Source: Actinomycetota bacterium
GTDB lineage: Bacteria; Actinomycetota; Actinomycetes; Nanopelagicales; Nanopelagicaceae
NCBI GenBank assembly: GCA_947465365.1
Contig: CANIAV010000076.1
Span: 1 to 5,288 of the forward strand
DNA: 5,288 nucleotides
Direction: 5' to 3'
Made by a program: the position numbers and the translations under genes. Each line of letters starts with the position of its first letter. The stretch's first letter is position 1. This document shows, in pieces, positions 1-5,288 of the stretch. The notes below the pieces were generated by a model. That model had not been told where the DNA came from, searched no databases, and worked only from the letters and a program-made list of their open reading frames with translations.

Positions 1-36
1 CATAGCGGGCTTTTCCAAGATTTGAGTCGAGGATGA
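1..36 (+). CDS. 3' end of upstream gene (probably mreD), partial
   Basis: The first bases must hold the tail of whatever precedes mrdA. Frame 1 reads HSGLFQDLSRG and stops at TGA 34-36, overlapping the mrdA start as ATGA, the same junction type as mrdA-rodA. Frame 2 is an alternative: it stops at TGA 23-25, seven bases before the mrdA ATG. Frame 3 has a stop at 3-5. In actinobacterial and many other rod-shape clusters the gene just before mrdA is mreD, a small membrane protein of the elongasome. That identity rests on synteny alone; eleven residues cannot confirm it. Confidence 0.4.
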   Translation, partial: HSGLFQDLSRG

Positions 37-2123
37 ATCAACGCGCACGCTTGAGTTTGTTGGTCGTCCAAATCTTTATCTTTTCACTTCTGGTCGGGCT
101 ATTAGGCAGACTCTTTTATTTGCAAGTCGCTGCAGGTCCTAAATATCGCGATGCTGCTTTATCCATTCAAAGCCGTGATGTTGTTACACCGGCAACGCGT
201 GGGCTAATAGTTGACTCATCTGGCGTGCCTCTCGCGCTGAACCGCGTTGGAATTGCGGTAACTGTCGATCGCACCAAGATAGATCGCCAGCCAGATAAAG
301 GCGTTGCCGTCTTGCAATCTCTTGCGACGTTACTTGGACTTGAATATAAAGATGTCTATCAACGCACACGCCTCTGTGGTGAACTTGCCAAAGGTTTGCG
401 CGCGGGCTGTTGGACTGGTTCACGTTTTCAACCGATACCAATTACCAAGGAAGCTGATCCTGAAGTAGCGCTTCGAATTGTTGAGCGATCAGATCAATAT
501 CCTGGAGTTTCAGCAACGCCAGTATCGATTCGAAACTATCCTGGCAATGCTGGAGTAAATGGCGCGCATTTGTTGGGTTATGTTGGACCTTTAACTGATA
601 GTGATTTATCTGGCGCTAATGGGCGAAACTATTTCCGATCTGAAACGATTGGTAAAGCCGGTCTTGAGATTCAATATGATAATTATTTGCGAGGTACACC
701 AGGAATTAAAACCGTTATTGTTGATCGTAAAGAGGCAGTTACTAGTACAAGTCAAAATACCAAGCCAATTGGTGGAAATCATCTAGTAACCAGTATTGAT
801 GCACGCGTTCAAGCCGCCGCCGAAAGCGCTTTAGCCGATGCTGTTCGCAGAGCACGCGCATCTGGAAATCCTTCAGATGGCGGCGCTGCAGTTGTCATGG
901 ATGTAACCAACGGTCAGATCTTGGCACTTGCTTCATATCCAACTTATGATCCAAATGCCTTTGAACGCGGGCTTACAGTCGCCGAAGCGGAAAGTCTCTA
1001 TAGCGAAAAGGGTGGAGTACCTGCGCTATCGCGTGCGCTACAAGGCCTCTTTGCTCCAGCATCTACCTTTAAATCCGTCTCAGTGGTCGCCGCCGCAAAT
1101 GCTGGATATGACTTAAATGCTTCTTACGATTGTCCATCACAAGTTGAAGTTGGTACACGCGCATTCCAAAACTTCGAGAGCAAAGCGCAGGGGCGCATCT
1201 CACTTAAGAAAGCTATCGCAGTCTCGTGCGACACTATTTGGTATCGCATCGCCTTCGATGAATGGTTACGTGATGGAGGGCTTAAACCAAAGTCAGATGC
1301 CAATGATTACTTCTATAACGCCGCTAAAGGATTTCAAATTGGTGTGAAGACTGGAATTGATCTGCCTTCCGAATCTTCTGGGCGGCTAGCCGATCGCGAG
1401 TGGCGTAAGGCTTGGTATGCCCAGAATAAAGATTTCTACTGTAACTACAAGACGCGTGCACCTAAGAGCCAGCAAACCGCCTTTCTAGTTCAGCTCGCTT
1501 ATGAAAACTGTTTAGATGGAGACAAGATTCGCGCCGGAGATGCCGTTAACTTCTCGATCGGCCAAGGCGACACAGTTATTACACCAATTAAGCAAGCACA
1601 GATGTATGCAGCCATTGCAAATGGTGGAACTATCTGGAAACCAACTGTCGCCAAAGCCATAGTAAAGACTGATGGAACGGTTATTAAAACCTTTGGAAAA
1701 GAGAAGTTAGGGACGATTCCTGCAGATAAGGCGACGTTGAAATTCTTACATAGCGCCTTACGTGAAGTAGTAATTAGTGGAACTGGCGCTGGAGTATTTA
1801 GCGGTTTTCCAATTGCTATAAGTGGCAAGACCGGAACTGCAGAAGTCTTCGGAAGAAATCCAAATGGCAGTAAGAAAGCTAATACATCTTGGTTTGCATC
1901 GTACGGCCCATCTGAAAAGCCACGATTTGCTGTTGTCATGATGGTGAGCCAAGGCGGTTTTGGCGCTTCCACATCTGGCGTCGGTGTTAGAAAAATTTAT
2001 GAAACGCTTCTAGGCGTGCAAGGTTCCAAAGTTGTATCTGCCAAGATTCTCTTTCCAAGCGGTATCCCACCAGTTGCACTTCCTAAAATTTCTCCAGCTA
2101 CCAAAGTTAAAGGAGCAAAATGA
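33..2123 (+). CDS. mrdA: Penicillin-binding protein 2 (class B transpeptidase of the elongasome)
   Basis: The product is a 696-residue membrane-anchored D,D-transpeptidase that cross-links peptidoglycan during lateral wall growth as partner of RodA. Residues 1-7 are a short basic cytoplasmic tail, and residues 8-31 are one transmembrane anchor. The dimerisation/pedestal region follows, with the family motif RGLIVDSSGVPLALN at 56-70 and the linker segment IGKAGLEIQYDNYLRG near 206-221. The transpeptidase domain runs from about 250 to 662. Its three active-site motifs are intact: S344-T-F-K347 (acylated serine), S398-C-D400 (the SxD form of SxN common in PBP2) and K599-T-G601 followed by TAE. 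SIGQGDTVITP at 508-518 is also typical. Cysteine pairs C115/C126 and C470/C493 lie in extracytoplasmic segments. The length exceeds the roughly 630 residues of E. coli PBP2, partly from the Cys-bearing insert around 455-502, which I recall from other actinobacterial PBP2s. ATG 33 is chosen because it gives the expected short basic N-terminus; the GAGG at 29-32 directly abuts it, so initiation may depend on coupling to the upstream gene. The 3' end overlaps rodA by four bases. Confidence 0.97.
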   Translation: MNQRARLSLLVVQIFIFSLLVGLLGRLFYLQVAAGPKYRDAALSIQSRDVVTPATRGLIVDSSGVPLALNRVGIAVTVDRTKIDRQPDKGVAVLQSLATLLGLEYKDVYQRTRLCGELAKGLRAGCWTGSRFQPIPITKEADPEVALRIVERSDQYPGVSATPVSIRNYPGNAGVNGAHLLGYVGPLTDSDLSGANGRNYFRSETIGKAGLEIQYDNYLRGTPGIKTVIVDRKEAVTSTSQNTKPIGGNHLVTSIDARVQAAAESALADAVRRARASGNPSDGGAAVVMDVTNGQILALASYPTYDPNAFERGLTVAEAESLYSEKGGVPALSRALQGLFAPASTFKSVSVVAAANAGYDLNASYDCPSQVEVGTRAFQNFESKAQGRISLKKAIAVSCDTIWYRIAFDEWLRDGGLKPKSDANDYFYNAAKGFQIGVKTGIDLPSESSGRLADREWRKAWYAQNKDFYCNYKTRAPKSQQTAFLVQLAYENCLDGDKIRAGDAVNFSIGQGDTVITPIKQAQMYAAIANGGTIWKPTVAKAIVKTDGTVIKTFGKEKLGTIPADKATLKFLHSALREVVISGTGAGVFSGFPIAISGKTGTAEVFGRNPNGSKKANTSWFASYGPSEKPRFAVVMMVSQGGFGASTSGVGVRKIYETLLGVQGSKVVSAKILFPSGIPPVALPKISPATKVKGAK
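2109..2115 (+). promoter_or_regulatory. Ribosome binding site of rodA
   Basis: AAAGGAG lies inside the last codons of mrdA, with four bases between it and the rodA ATG at 2120. It is the best Shine-Dalgarno match in the window and fixes the rodA start at the ATGA overlap. Translation of rodA can therefore begin either by reinitiation after the mrdA stop or by direct loading. Confidence 0.85.
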
Positions 2124-3280
2124 GCCTTTCTTCACAGCGGATTAATTACCGTAAGAGTTCTCGCACATCTGCCTTCGCAGGATTTGACCCGATATTAACT
2201 ATTGCGGTCGCACTTCTGTTATTAATGGGAACACTCTTGGTCTATGCCGCCACCCGTAATTGGTATGCAGCAAATGGTTTAGATCCTGAGTATTACTTAA
2301 AGCGCCATGTAATTAACATTGCAATTGGTTGCCTTTTGGCATGGGGAACAACGGTCGTTGATTACCGACTAATCCGTGCCTACACACCAATTTTATGGAT
2401 CCTAGGAGTTATTGGACTTACCGCTGTTTTAATCCCAGGCATTGGCGCTGAAGTAAATGGCGCAAAGGCCTGGATCGGTCTTCCCTTTGGATTTCAACTG
2501 CAGCCGGCAGAGCTAGCCAAGATTTCTATCATCGTCGGTATGTCGATGATTTTATCTGAGCGTTCGCACGACAGTGATGCTGCACAAGATAGAGATGTCT
2601 TACAGGCTCTAGTAGTTGCAGCTATTCCAGTCTTATTGATTTTGAAGCAGCCTGATATGGGAACCATCTTCATTATTAGTATCGCGGTCGTGACAATAAT
2701 TGCTGTATCTGGCGCACCGATGCGCTGGGTCGTGGGACTTATATTGGTTGCGGTAATCGGAAGTTTTGCGGCAGTTCAAGTTGGTGTGATTAATGATTAC
2801 CAAGTAAAACGTTTGCAAGCATTTGTCGATCCGAACTCTGATTCGCAGGGCAGTGGTTACCAACTTCGCCAGGCGCGCATCACCGTTGGTTCCGGTGGGT
2901 TAATCGGAACAGGTCTATTTAACGGACCGCAGACAAATGGGCGCTTTGTGCCGGAGCAACAGACTGACTTCATCTTTACAGTTGCCGGTGAGGAACTTGG
3001 CTTTCTCGGTTGTGGTTTTATTTTAATTCTCTATCTAACGGTATTAATGCGCGCCTTTGGTATTGCGCGAAGATCAAGTGACCCCTATGGAAAATTAGTA
3101 TGCACAGGCGTCATTGCTTGGTTTGCATTCCAAGCTTTTGAAAATATTGGCATGACACTTGGAATGATGCCGATGACGGGCGTGCCTTTGCCATTTGTCT
3201 CTTATGGCGGTTCAAGTATGTTTGCAACGATGATGGGCTTTGGGTTGCTTCAGAACGTGCATGCTCGCCATCGCGGCTAA
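2120..3280 (+). CDS. rodA: RodA, SEDS-family peptidoglycan glycosyltransferase
   Basis: The product is a 386-residue polytopic membrane protein of the FtsW/RodA/SpoVE (SEDS) family, which polymerises lipid II into glycan strands and works in complex with PBP2. About ten hydrophobic segments are visible, near residues 22-43, 64-80, 88-106, 132-146, 159-175, 180-197, 201-219, 284-309, 325-345 and 352-378. Conserved family segments are present in order: GAKAWIG at 114-120 (W118 matches by motif the Trp needed in B. subtilis RodA), QPAELAKI at 128-135, KQPDMGT at 176-182, and FVPEQQTDFIF at 276-286. D283 of the last is the catalytically essential Asp of the large extracellular loop. The C-terminal signature NIGMTLGMMPMTGVPLPF continues into SYGGSS (342-366). 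The length is normal for RodA. FtsW is a less likely identity, because the gene directly follows mrdA and overlaps it by ATGA. I see no convincing intrinsic terminator after it. Confidence 0.96.
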   Translation: MSLSSQRINYRKSSRTSAFAGFDPILTIAVALLLLMGTLLVYAATRNWYAANGLDPEYYLKRHVINIAIGCLLAWGTTVVDYRLIRAYTPILWILGVIGLTAVLIPGIGAEVNGAKAWIGLPFGFQLQPAELAKISIIVGMSMILSERSHDSDAAQDRDVLQALVVAAIPVLLILKQPDMGTIFIISIAVVTIIAVSGAPMRWVVGLILVAVIGSFAAVQVGVINDYQVKRLQAFVDPNSDSQGSGYQLRQARITVGSGGLIGTGLFNGPQTNGRFVPEQQTDFIFTVAGEELGFLGCGFILILYLTVLMRAFGIARRSSDPYGKLVCTGVIAWFAFQAFENIGMTLGMMPMTGVPLPFVSYGGSSMFATMMGFGLLQNVHARHRG

Positions 3281-3324
3281 AGCGAGGTAAATCAACGCTC
3301 ATTTCGCCCTTTGGCTCGTCTGTG

Positions 3325-3333
3325 TGGCATACT
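3325..3333 (+). promoter_or_regulatory. Candidate extended -10 promoter for rne
   Basis: TGG followed by CATACT (3328-3333) fits the TGn extended -10 plus a hexamer matching TATAAT at four of six positions. No good -35 lies 16-18 bases upstream, which extended -10 promoters can tolerate. It would start transcription near 3340. It is the best match I found by eye in this gap; GATAAG at 3446-3451 is weaker. Read-through from mrdA-rodA remains possible. Confidence 0.35.
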
Positions 3334-3355
3334 TACCCCAACAGTTCAGCGCGGC

Positions 3356-3373
3356 TCGCGAACCAATTCGCGA
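3356..3373 (+). promoter_or_regulatory. Hairpin in rne leader (7-bp stem, CCAA loop)
   Basis: TCGCGAA (3356-3362) and TTCGCGA (3367-3373) are perfect reverse complements around CCAA. The GC-rich base of the stem makes it the most stable local hairpin in the gap. No T-tract follows, so a Rho-independent terminator of the usual kind is not supported. It could be a leader stem, a partial terminator for rodA or a transcript-stabilising element. Confidence 0.5.
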
Positions 3374-3387
3374 CCAAAGCCAGCGGC

Positions 3388-3444
3388 GGACTAACAAAGA
3401 TTTGCTTGAAGGATTTACTGAGGTCAACCTAAAGGTTGTTAGCC
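3388..3444 (+). promoter_or_regulatory. Long-range stem in rne leader
   Basis: CTAACAA (3391-3397) is perfectly complementary to TTGTTAG (3436-3442). With A3390 bulged, GG 3388-3389 can add pairs with CC 3443-3444, giving a nine-pair stem closing a loop of about 38 bases. It shares bases 3436-3438 with the hairpin at 3425-3438, so the two cannot form together. Whether this switches anything is inference. Confidence 0.3.
3425..3438 (+). promoter_or_regulatory. Short inverted repeat in rne leader
   Basis: CAACCT and AGGTTG flank AA; as RNA this would form a five-pair stem with a TAAA loop. It competes with the longer-range pairing ending at 3442-3444. The stem is short and could be chance on its own. 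Confidence 0.3.
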
Positions 3445-3468
3445 AGATAAGTGACTACAAGCCAGAGC

Positions 3469-3482
3469 GCGTTAATTAACGC
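3469..3482 (+). promoter_or_regulatory. 14-bp perfect palindrome just upstream of the rne ribosome binding site
   Basis: GCGTTAATTAACGC equals its own reverse complement. It ends two bases before the rne Shine-Dalgarno (3485-3490). Such symmetry suits binding by a dimeric regulator, but as DNA lying well inside a presumed leader it could also be chance. In RNA a perfect palindrome without a spacer must open central pairs to fold, leaving GCGTT/AACGC around AATT. Confidence 0.35.
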
Positions 3483-3484
3483 AT

Positions 3485-3490
3485 AGAGGA
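3485..3490 (+). promoter_or_regulatory. Ribosome binding site of rne
   Basis: AGAGGA lies nine bases before ATG 3500, a suitable spacing. It decides the rne start: an in-frame TAA at 3473-3475 excludes any start further upstream than this site, and the next in-frame ATG is deep inside the protein. Confidence 0.75.
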
Positions 3491-3499
3491 TTTGGTGCC

Positions 3500-5288
3500 A
3501 TGGCGATTGAGCCAAAGTCACCGCGCAAGCGTGCGGTGAAAAAAATAAGTAAGAAGAAATCTCTTGCTGCAGATACATCAACCGAAATTGTTGATACTCC
3601 ATCTGTTGAAGCAACTGAAACCAAGAGCAAGAAGAAAGCACCGGCTATTCCGGTCCCAATTTTCCAAGAGGCCACAACCGAGAAAGCTCCTAAGGCTGCT
3701 CGCAAGGCCGTTGCGAAGGTTAAAGAGGAAGAGAGCGCTCCTGAAAGCGCAGCAACTTCCGAAGATGATGATTCACGTGGCGGTCGCAACCGCCGTCGCC
3801 GTCGCGGTGGACGCGGCCGCCGTAAGCCAAACGCTGATGGCGTCGATACTCAAGATTCAACAGATGATGGTGAAGAGACCAGCACTGAGGCAAGCGAAGA
3901 AGGAGCAGAAGGCGGAACACACCGCCGTCGCCGCCGTCGTCGCGCAACCGGTGAAGGTGTAACACCTGGTGAGATCGTTGATGAAGATGGCGTAGTAACT
4001 GTTGTTAAGGTGCGCGAAGTTCGCGAACGCGCAGAGCGCCCAGCGCGTGCAGAACGCACCGAACGCGGAACTCGCAATCGTCGCGATCGTGGTTCTAGAT
4101 CAGATCGCTCCGATAACCGTGGTGATTACCGCGAGCCATACCGTCGTCGTGGAACCATCATTACAGATGGTGAATTTTTAGCTCGTCGCGAGAACGTTGA
4201 TCGTGAAATGTTGGTCCGCCAAATTGGTGACCGCATTCAGATCGCTGTTATCGAAGATAAGGTAATGGTCGAGCACTATGTAAACCGAAATGCCAACGTT
4301 TCATATGTCGGCAACGTTTACTTGGGTCGCGTCCAGAACGTTCTTCCTTCCATGGAAGCTGCCTTCGTTGATATTGGTAAGGGCCGTAACGCAGTTTTAT
4401 ATGCCGGTGAAGTTAATTGGGATGCCGCAGGTATTTCAGAGACCCAGCCACGTAAGATTGAAATGGTATTAAAGACCGGCCAACCAGTTCTTGTCCAAGT
4501 TACTAAAGATCCAATTGGCCAAAAAGGTGCGCGTTTGACTAGCCAGATCTCACTTCCAGGACGTTACGTTGTTTACGTTCCTGGCGGCGGAATGAGCGGA
4601 ATCTCAAAGCGTCTTCCTGAATCAGAGCGCACTCGTCTCAAAGCAATTCTTAAGAATTTAATTCCTGAAGAAGCCGGTGTGATTGTTCGTACGGCGGCAG
4701 AAGGCGTTAGCGAAGAAGAGCTCACTAACGACGTGGCACGTTTGAAGGCGCAATGGGAAGATATTTATCAGAAATCTGAAAACCCAAATTTCCACGCACC
4801 TGCCCTGTTGCTTTCTGAGCCAGATCTAGCAGTACGCGTTATCCGCGATATCTTCAACGAAGATTTCCGCAAACTTACTATTCAAGGCAACGATGCTTGG
4901 GAAGAGATCAGTTCTTATCTGGGCGGAATTGCTCCTGAATTAGTCGGCAAGTTGCAGAAGTACTCTGGCAACGGAGATCTCTTCGCCGAATTCCGCGTTG
5001 AAGAACAATTAGCTAAAGCATTCGATCGCAAGGTTTATCTACCATCTGGTGGATCATTGGTTATCGATCGCACTGAAGCGATGATCGTGATCGACGTCAA
5101 CACCGGTAAATTCATCGGTAAGGGCGGAAACCTAGAAGAGACTGTTACCAAGAACAACTTGGAAGCGGCTGAAGAAATCGCCCGCCAACTTCGCCTGCGC
5201 GACTTAGGTGGAATTATCGTTATCGACTTTATCGATATGGTTCTGGAATCTAACCGTGATGCTGTTCTACGTCGCCTTGTTGAATGTC
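3500..5288 (+). CDS. rne: Ribonuclease E/G family endoribonuclease, 3' end beyond window
   Basis: The open frame runs from ATG 3500 to the window edge without a stop (596 residues plus one base). The product is the single-strand-specific, 5'-end-sensing endoribonuclease that starts mRNA decay and processes stable RNAs. Residues 1-232 are a low-complexity, probably disordered extension: Lys/Ala/Glu-rich at 1-85, an Arg/Gly patch at 93-109 (R98-R102), an acidic stretch at 112-138, H141 followed by seven Arg, and Arg-rich repeats at 172-217. The catalytic core starts near 234. It has an S1-like RNA-binding segment (YVGNVYLGRVQNVLPSMEAAFVDIG, 269-293), the 5'-sensor motif VIVRTA with R397 and T398 matching E. 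coli R169/T170, the metal site IDVNTG with D532 and N534 matching D303/N305, and IVIDFIDM at 573-580, which carries the second catalytic Asp. The CPxC Zn-link and the rest are outside the window. A long N-terminal extension is known in actinobacterial RNase E, which favours rne over short RNase G. Downstream, rplU-rpmA-obg would be expected by synteny. Confidence 0.96.
   Translation, partial: MAIEPKSPRKRAVKKISKKKSLAADTSTEIVDTPSVEATETKSKKKAPAIPVPIFQEATTEKAPKAARKAVAKVKEEESAPESAATSEDDDSRGGRNRRRRRGGRGRRKPNADGVDTQDSTDDGEETSTEASEEGAEGGTHRRRRRRRATGEGVTPGEIVDEDGVVTVVKVREVRERAERPARAERTERGTRNRRDRGSRSDRSDNRGDYREPYRRRGTIITDGEFLARRENVDREMLVRQIGDRIQIAVIEDKVMVEHYVNRNANVSYVGNVYLGRVQNVLPSMEAAFVDIGKGRNAVLYAGEVNWDAAGISETQPRKIEMVLKTGQPVLVQVTKDPIGQKGARLTSQISLPGRYVVYVPGGGMSGISKRLPESERTRLKAILKNLIPEEAGVIVRTAAEGVSEEELTNDVARLKAQWEDIYQKSENPNFHAPALLLSEPDLAVRVIRDIFNEDFRKLTIQGNDAWEEISSYLGGIAPELVGKLQKYSGNGDLFAEFRVEEQLAKAFDRKVYLPSGGSLVIDRTEAMIVIDVNTGKFIGKGGNLEETVTKNNLEAAEEIARQLRLRDLGGIIVIDFIDMVLESNRDAVLRRLVEC

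Larger units (their letters stand above)
3281..3499 (+). other. rodA-rne intergenic region, structured, probably the rne leader
   Basis: This 219-base stretch has no confidently identified gene. It holds a candidate extended -10 near 3325-3333, a 7-bp hairpin at 3356-3373, two mutually exclusive pairings between 3388 and 3444, a 14-bp perfect palindrome at 3469-3482 and the rne Shine-Dalgarno at 3485-3490. AGCCAG occurs three times (3378, 3441, 3460). Frame 3 is free of stops from 3291 to TAA 3477-3479, so a small protein cannot be excluded. No hairpin is followed by a T-run, so none looks like a standard terminator. If the candidate promoter is real, rne has a 5' UTR of roughly 160 bases. 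Confidence 0.6.

Noticed and set aside
1499..1972. 157-codon open frame on the minus strand inside mrdA
   Set aside because: It is antisense to the conserved transpeptidase core with its intact KTG motif, has no recognisable domain, and is best explained as a shadow of mrdA.
3264..3300. Possible terminator after rodA (CTCGC 3264-3268 with GCGAG 3282-3286, or AGCG 3281-3284 with CGCT 3296-3299)
   Set aside because: The stems are only four or five pairs with loops of 11-13 bases, they compete with each other, and only a short ATTT follows; this is not a convincing intrinsic terminator.
3407..3451. Alternative promoter with GATAAG (3446-3451) as -10
   Set aside because: No acceptable -35 lies 16-18 bases upstream, and the hexamer itself is a weaker match than the extended -10 at 3325-3333.
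3378..3465. Three copies of AGCCAG (3378, 3441, 3460) in the rne leader
   Set aside because: Hexamers with irregular spacing (63 and 19 bases) are too short to call a repeat array or binding-site cluster.
3491..3516. TTTGG 3491-3495 pairing with CCAAA 3512-3516 around the rne start codon, enclosing GCCATGGC
   Set aside because: The five-pair stem with a 16-base loop is weak and likely chance; noted only because it would enclose the start codon.
3472..4077. Several overlapping open frames on both strands over the start of rne (such as 3564-3962 plus, 3472-3789 and 3850-4077 minus)
   Set aside because: They arise because the Arg/Ala/Glu-rich low-complexity code of the RNase E extension has few stops in other frames. 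The rne frame has a proper ribosome binding site and runs into a conserved catalytic core.

Overview
The window looks like part of an actinobacterial chromosome of moderate GC content (upper 40s percent by eye). Two things point there. The order PBP2 – RodA – RNase E is the actinobacterial mre/rne neighbourhood (known elsewhere as mreBCD–pbp2–rodA, then rne, rplU, rpmA, obg). The RNase E also carries a long Arg-rich and acidic N-terminal extension before its catalytic core, as actinobacterial RNase E proteins do. Moderate GC with compact, overlapping genes would suit a streamlined freshwater lineage such as the Nanopelagicales (acI), but that placement is inference.

Layout, all on the + strand. 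Positions 1-36 hold the last codons of an upstream gene, probably mreD by synteny. Positions 33-2123 encode class B penicillin-binding protein 2 (mrdA, the elongasome transpeptidase). Positions 2120-3280 encode RodA (the SEDS glycosyltransferase), overlapping mrdA by the four bases ATGA and with a strong Shine-Dalgarno inside the end of mrdA. Positions 3281-3499 are a 219-base gap with a candidate extended -10 promoter and several inverted repeats. Position 3500 to the window edge encodes the first 596 residues of ribonuclease E/G (rne); its 3' end, including the Zn-link region, lies outside.

PBP2 and RodA form the core peptidoglycan synthase of lateral wall growth: RodA polymerises glycan strands from lipid II and PBP2 cross-links them. 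Their coupled translation fits a fixed stoichiometry. RNase E is functionally separate (RNA decay and processing) and seems to have its own leader.

All three proteins have intact catalytic motifs and ordinary domain architecture. I found no mobile element, CRISPR, tRNA, rRNA or accessory system. The part least explained by known genes is the structured rodA-rne gap; I do not see clear evidence of an undescribed system.
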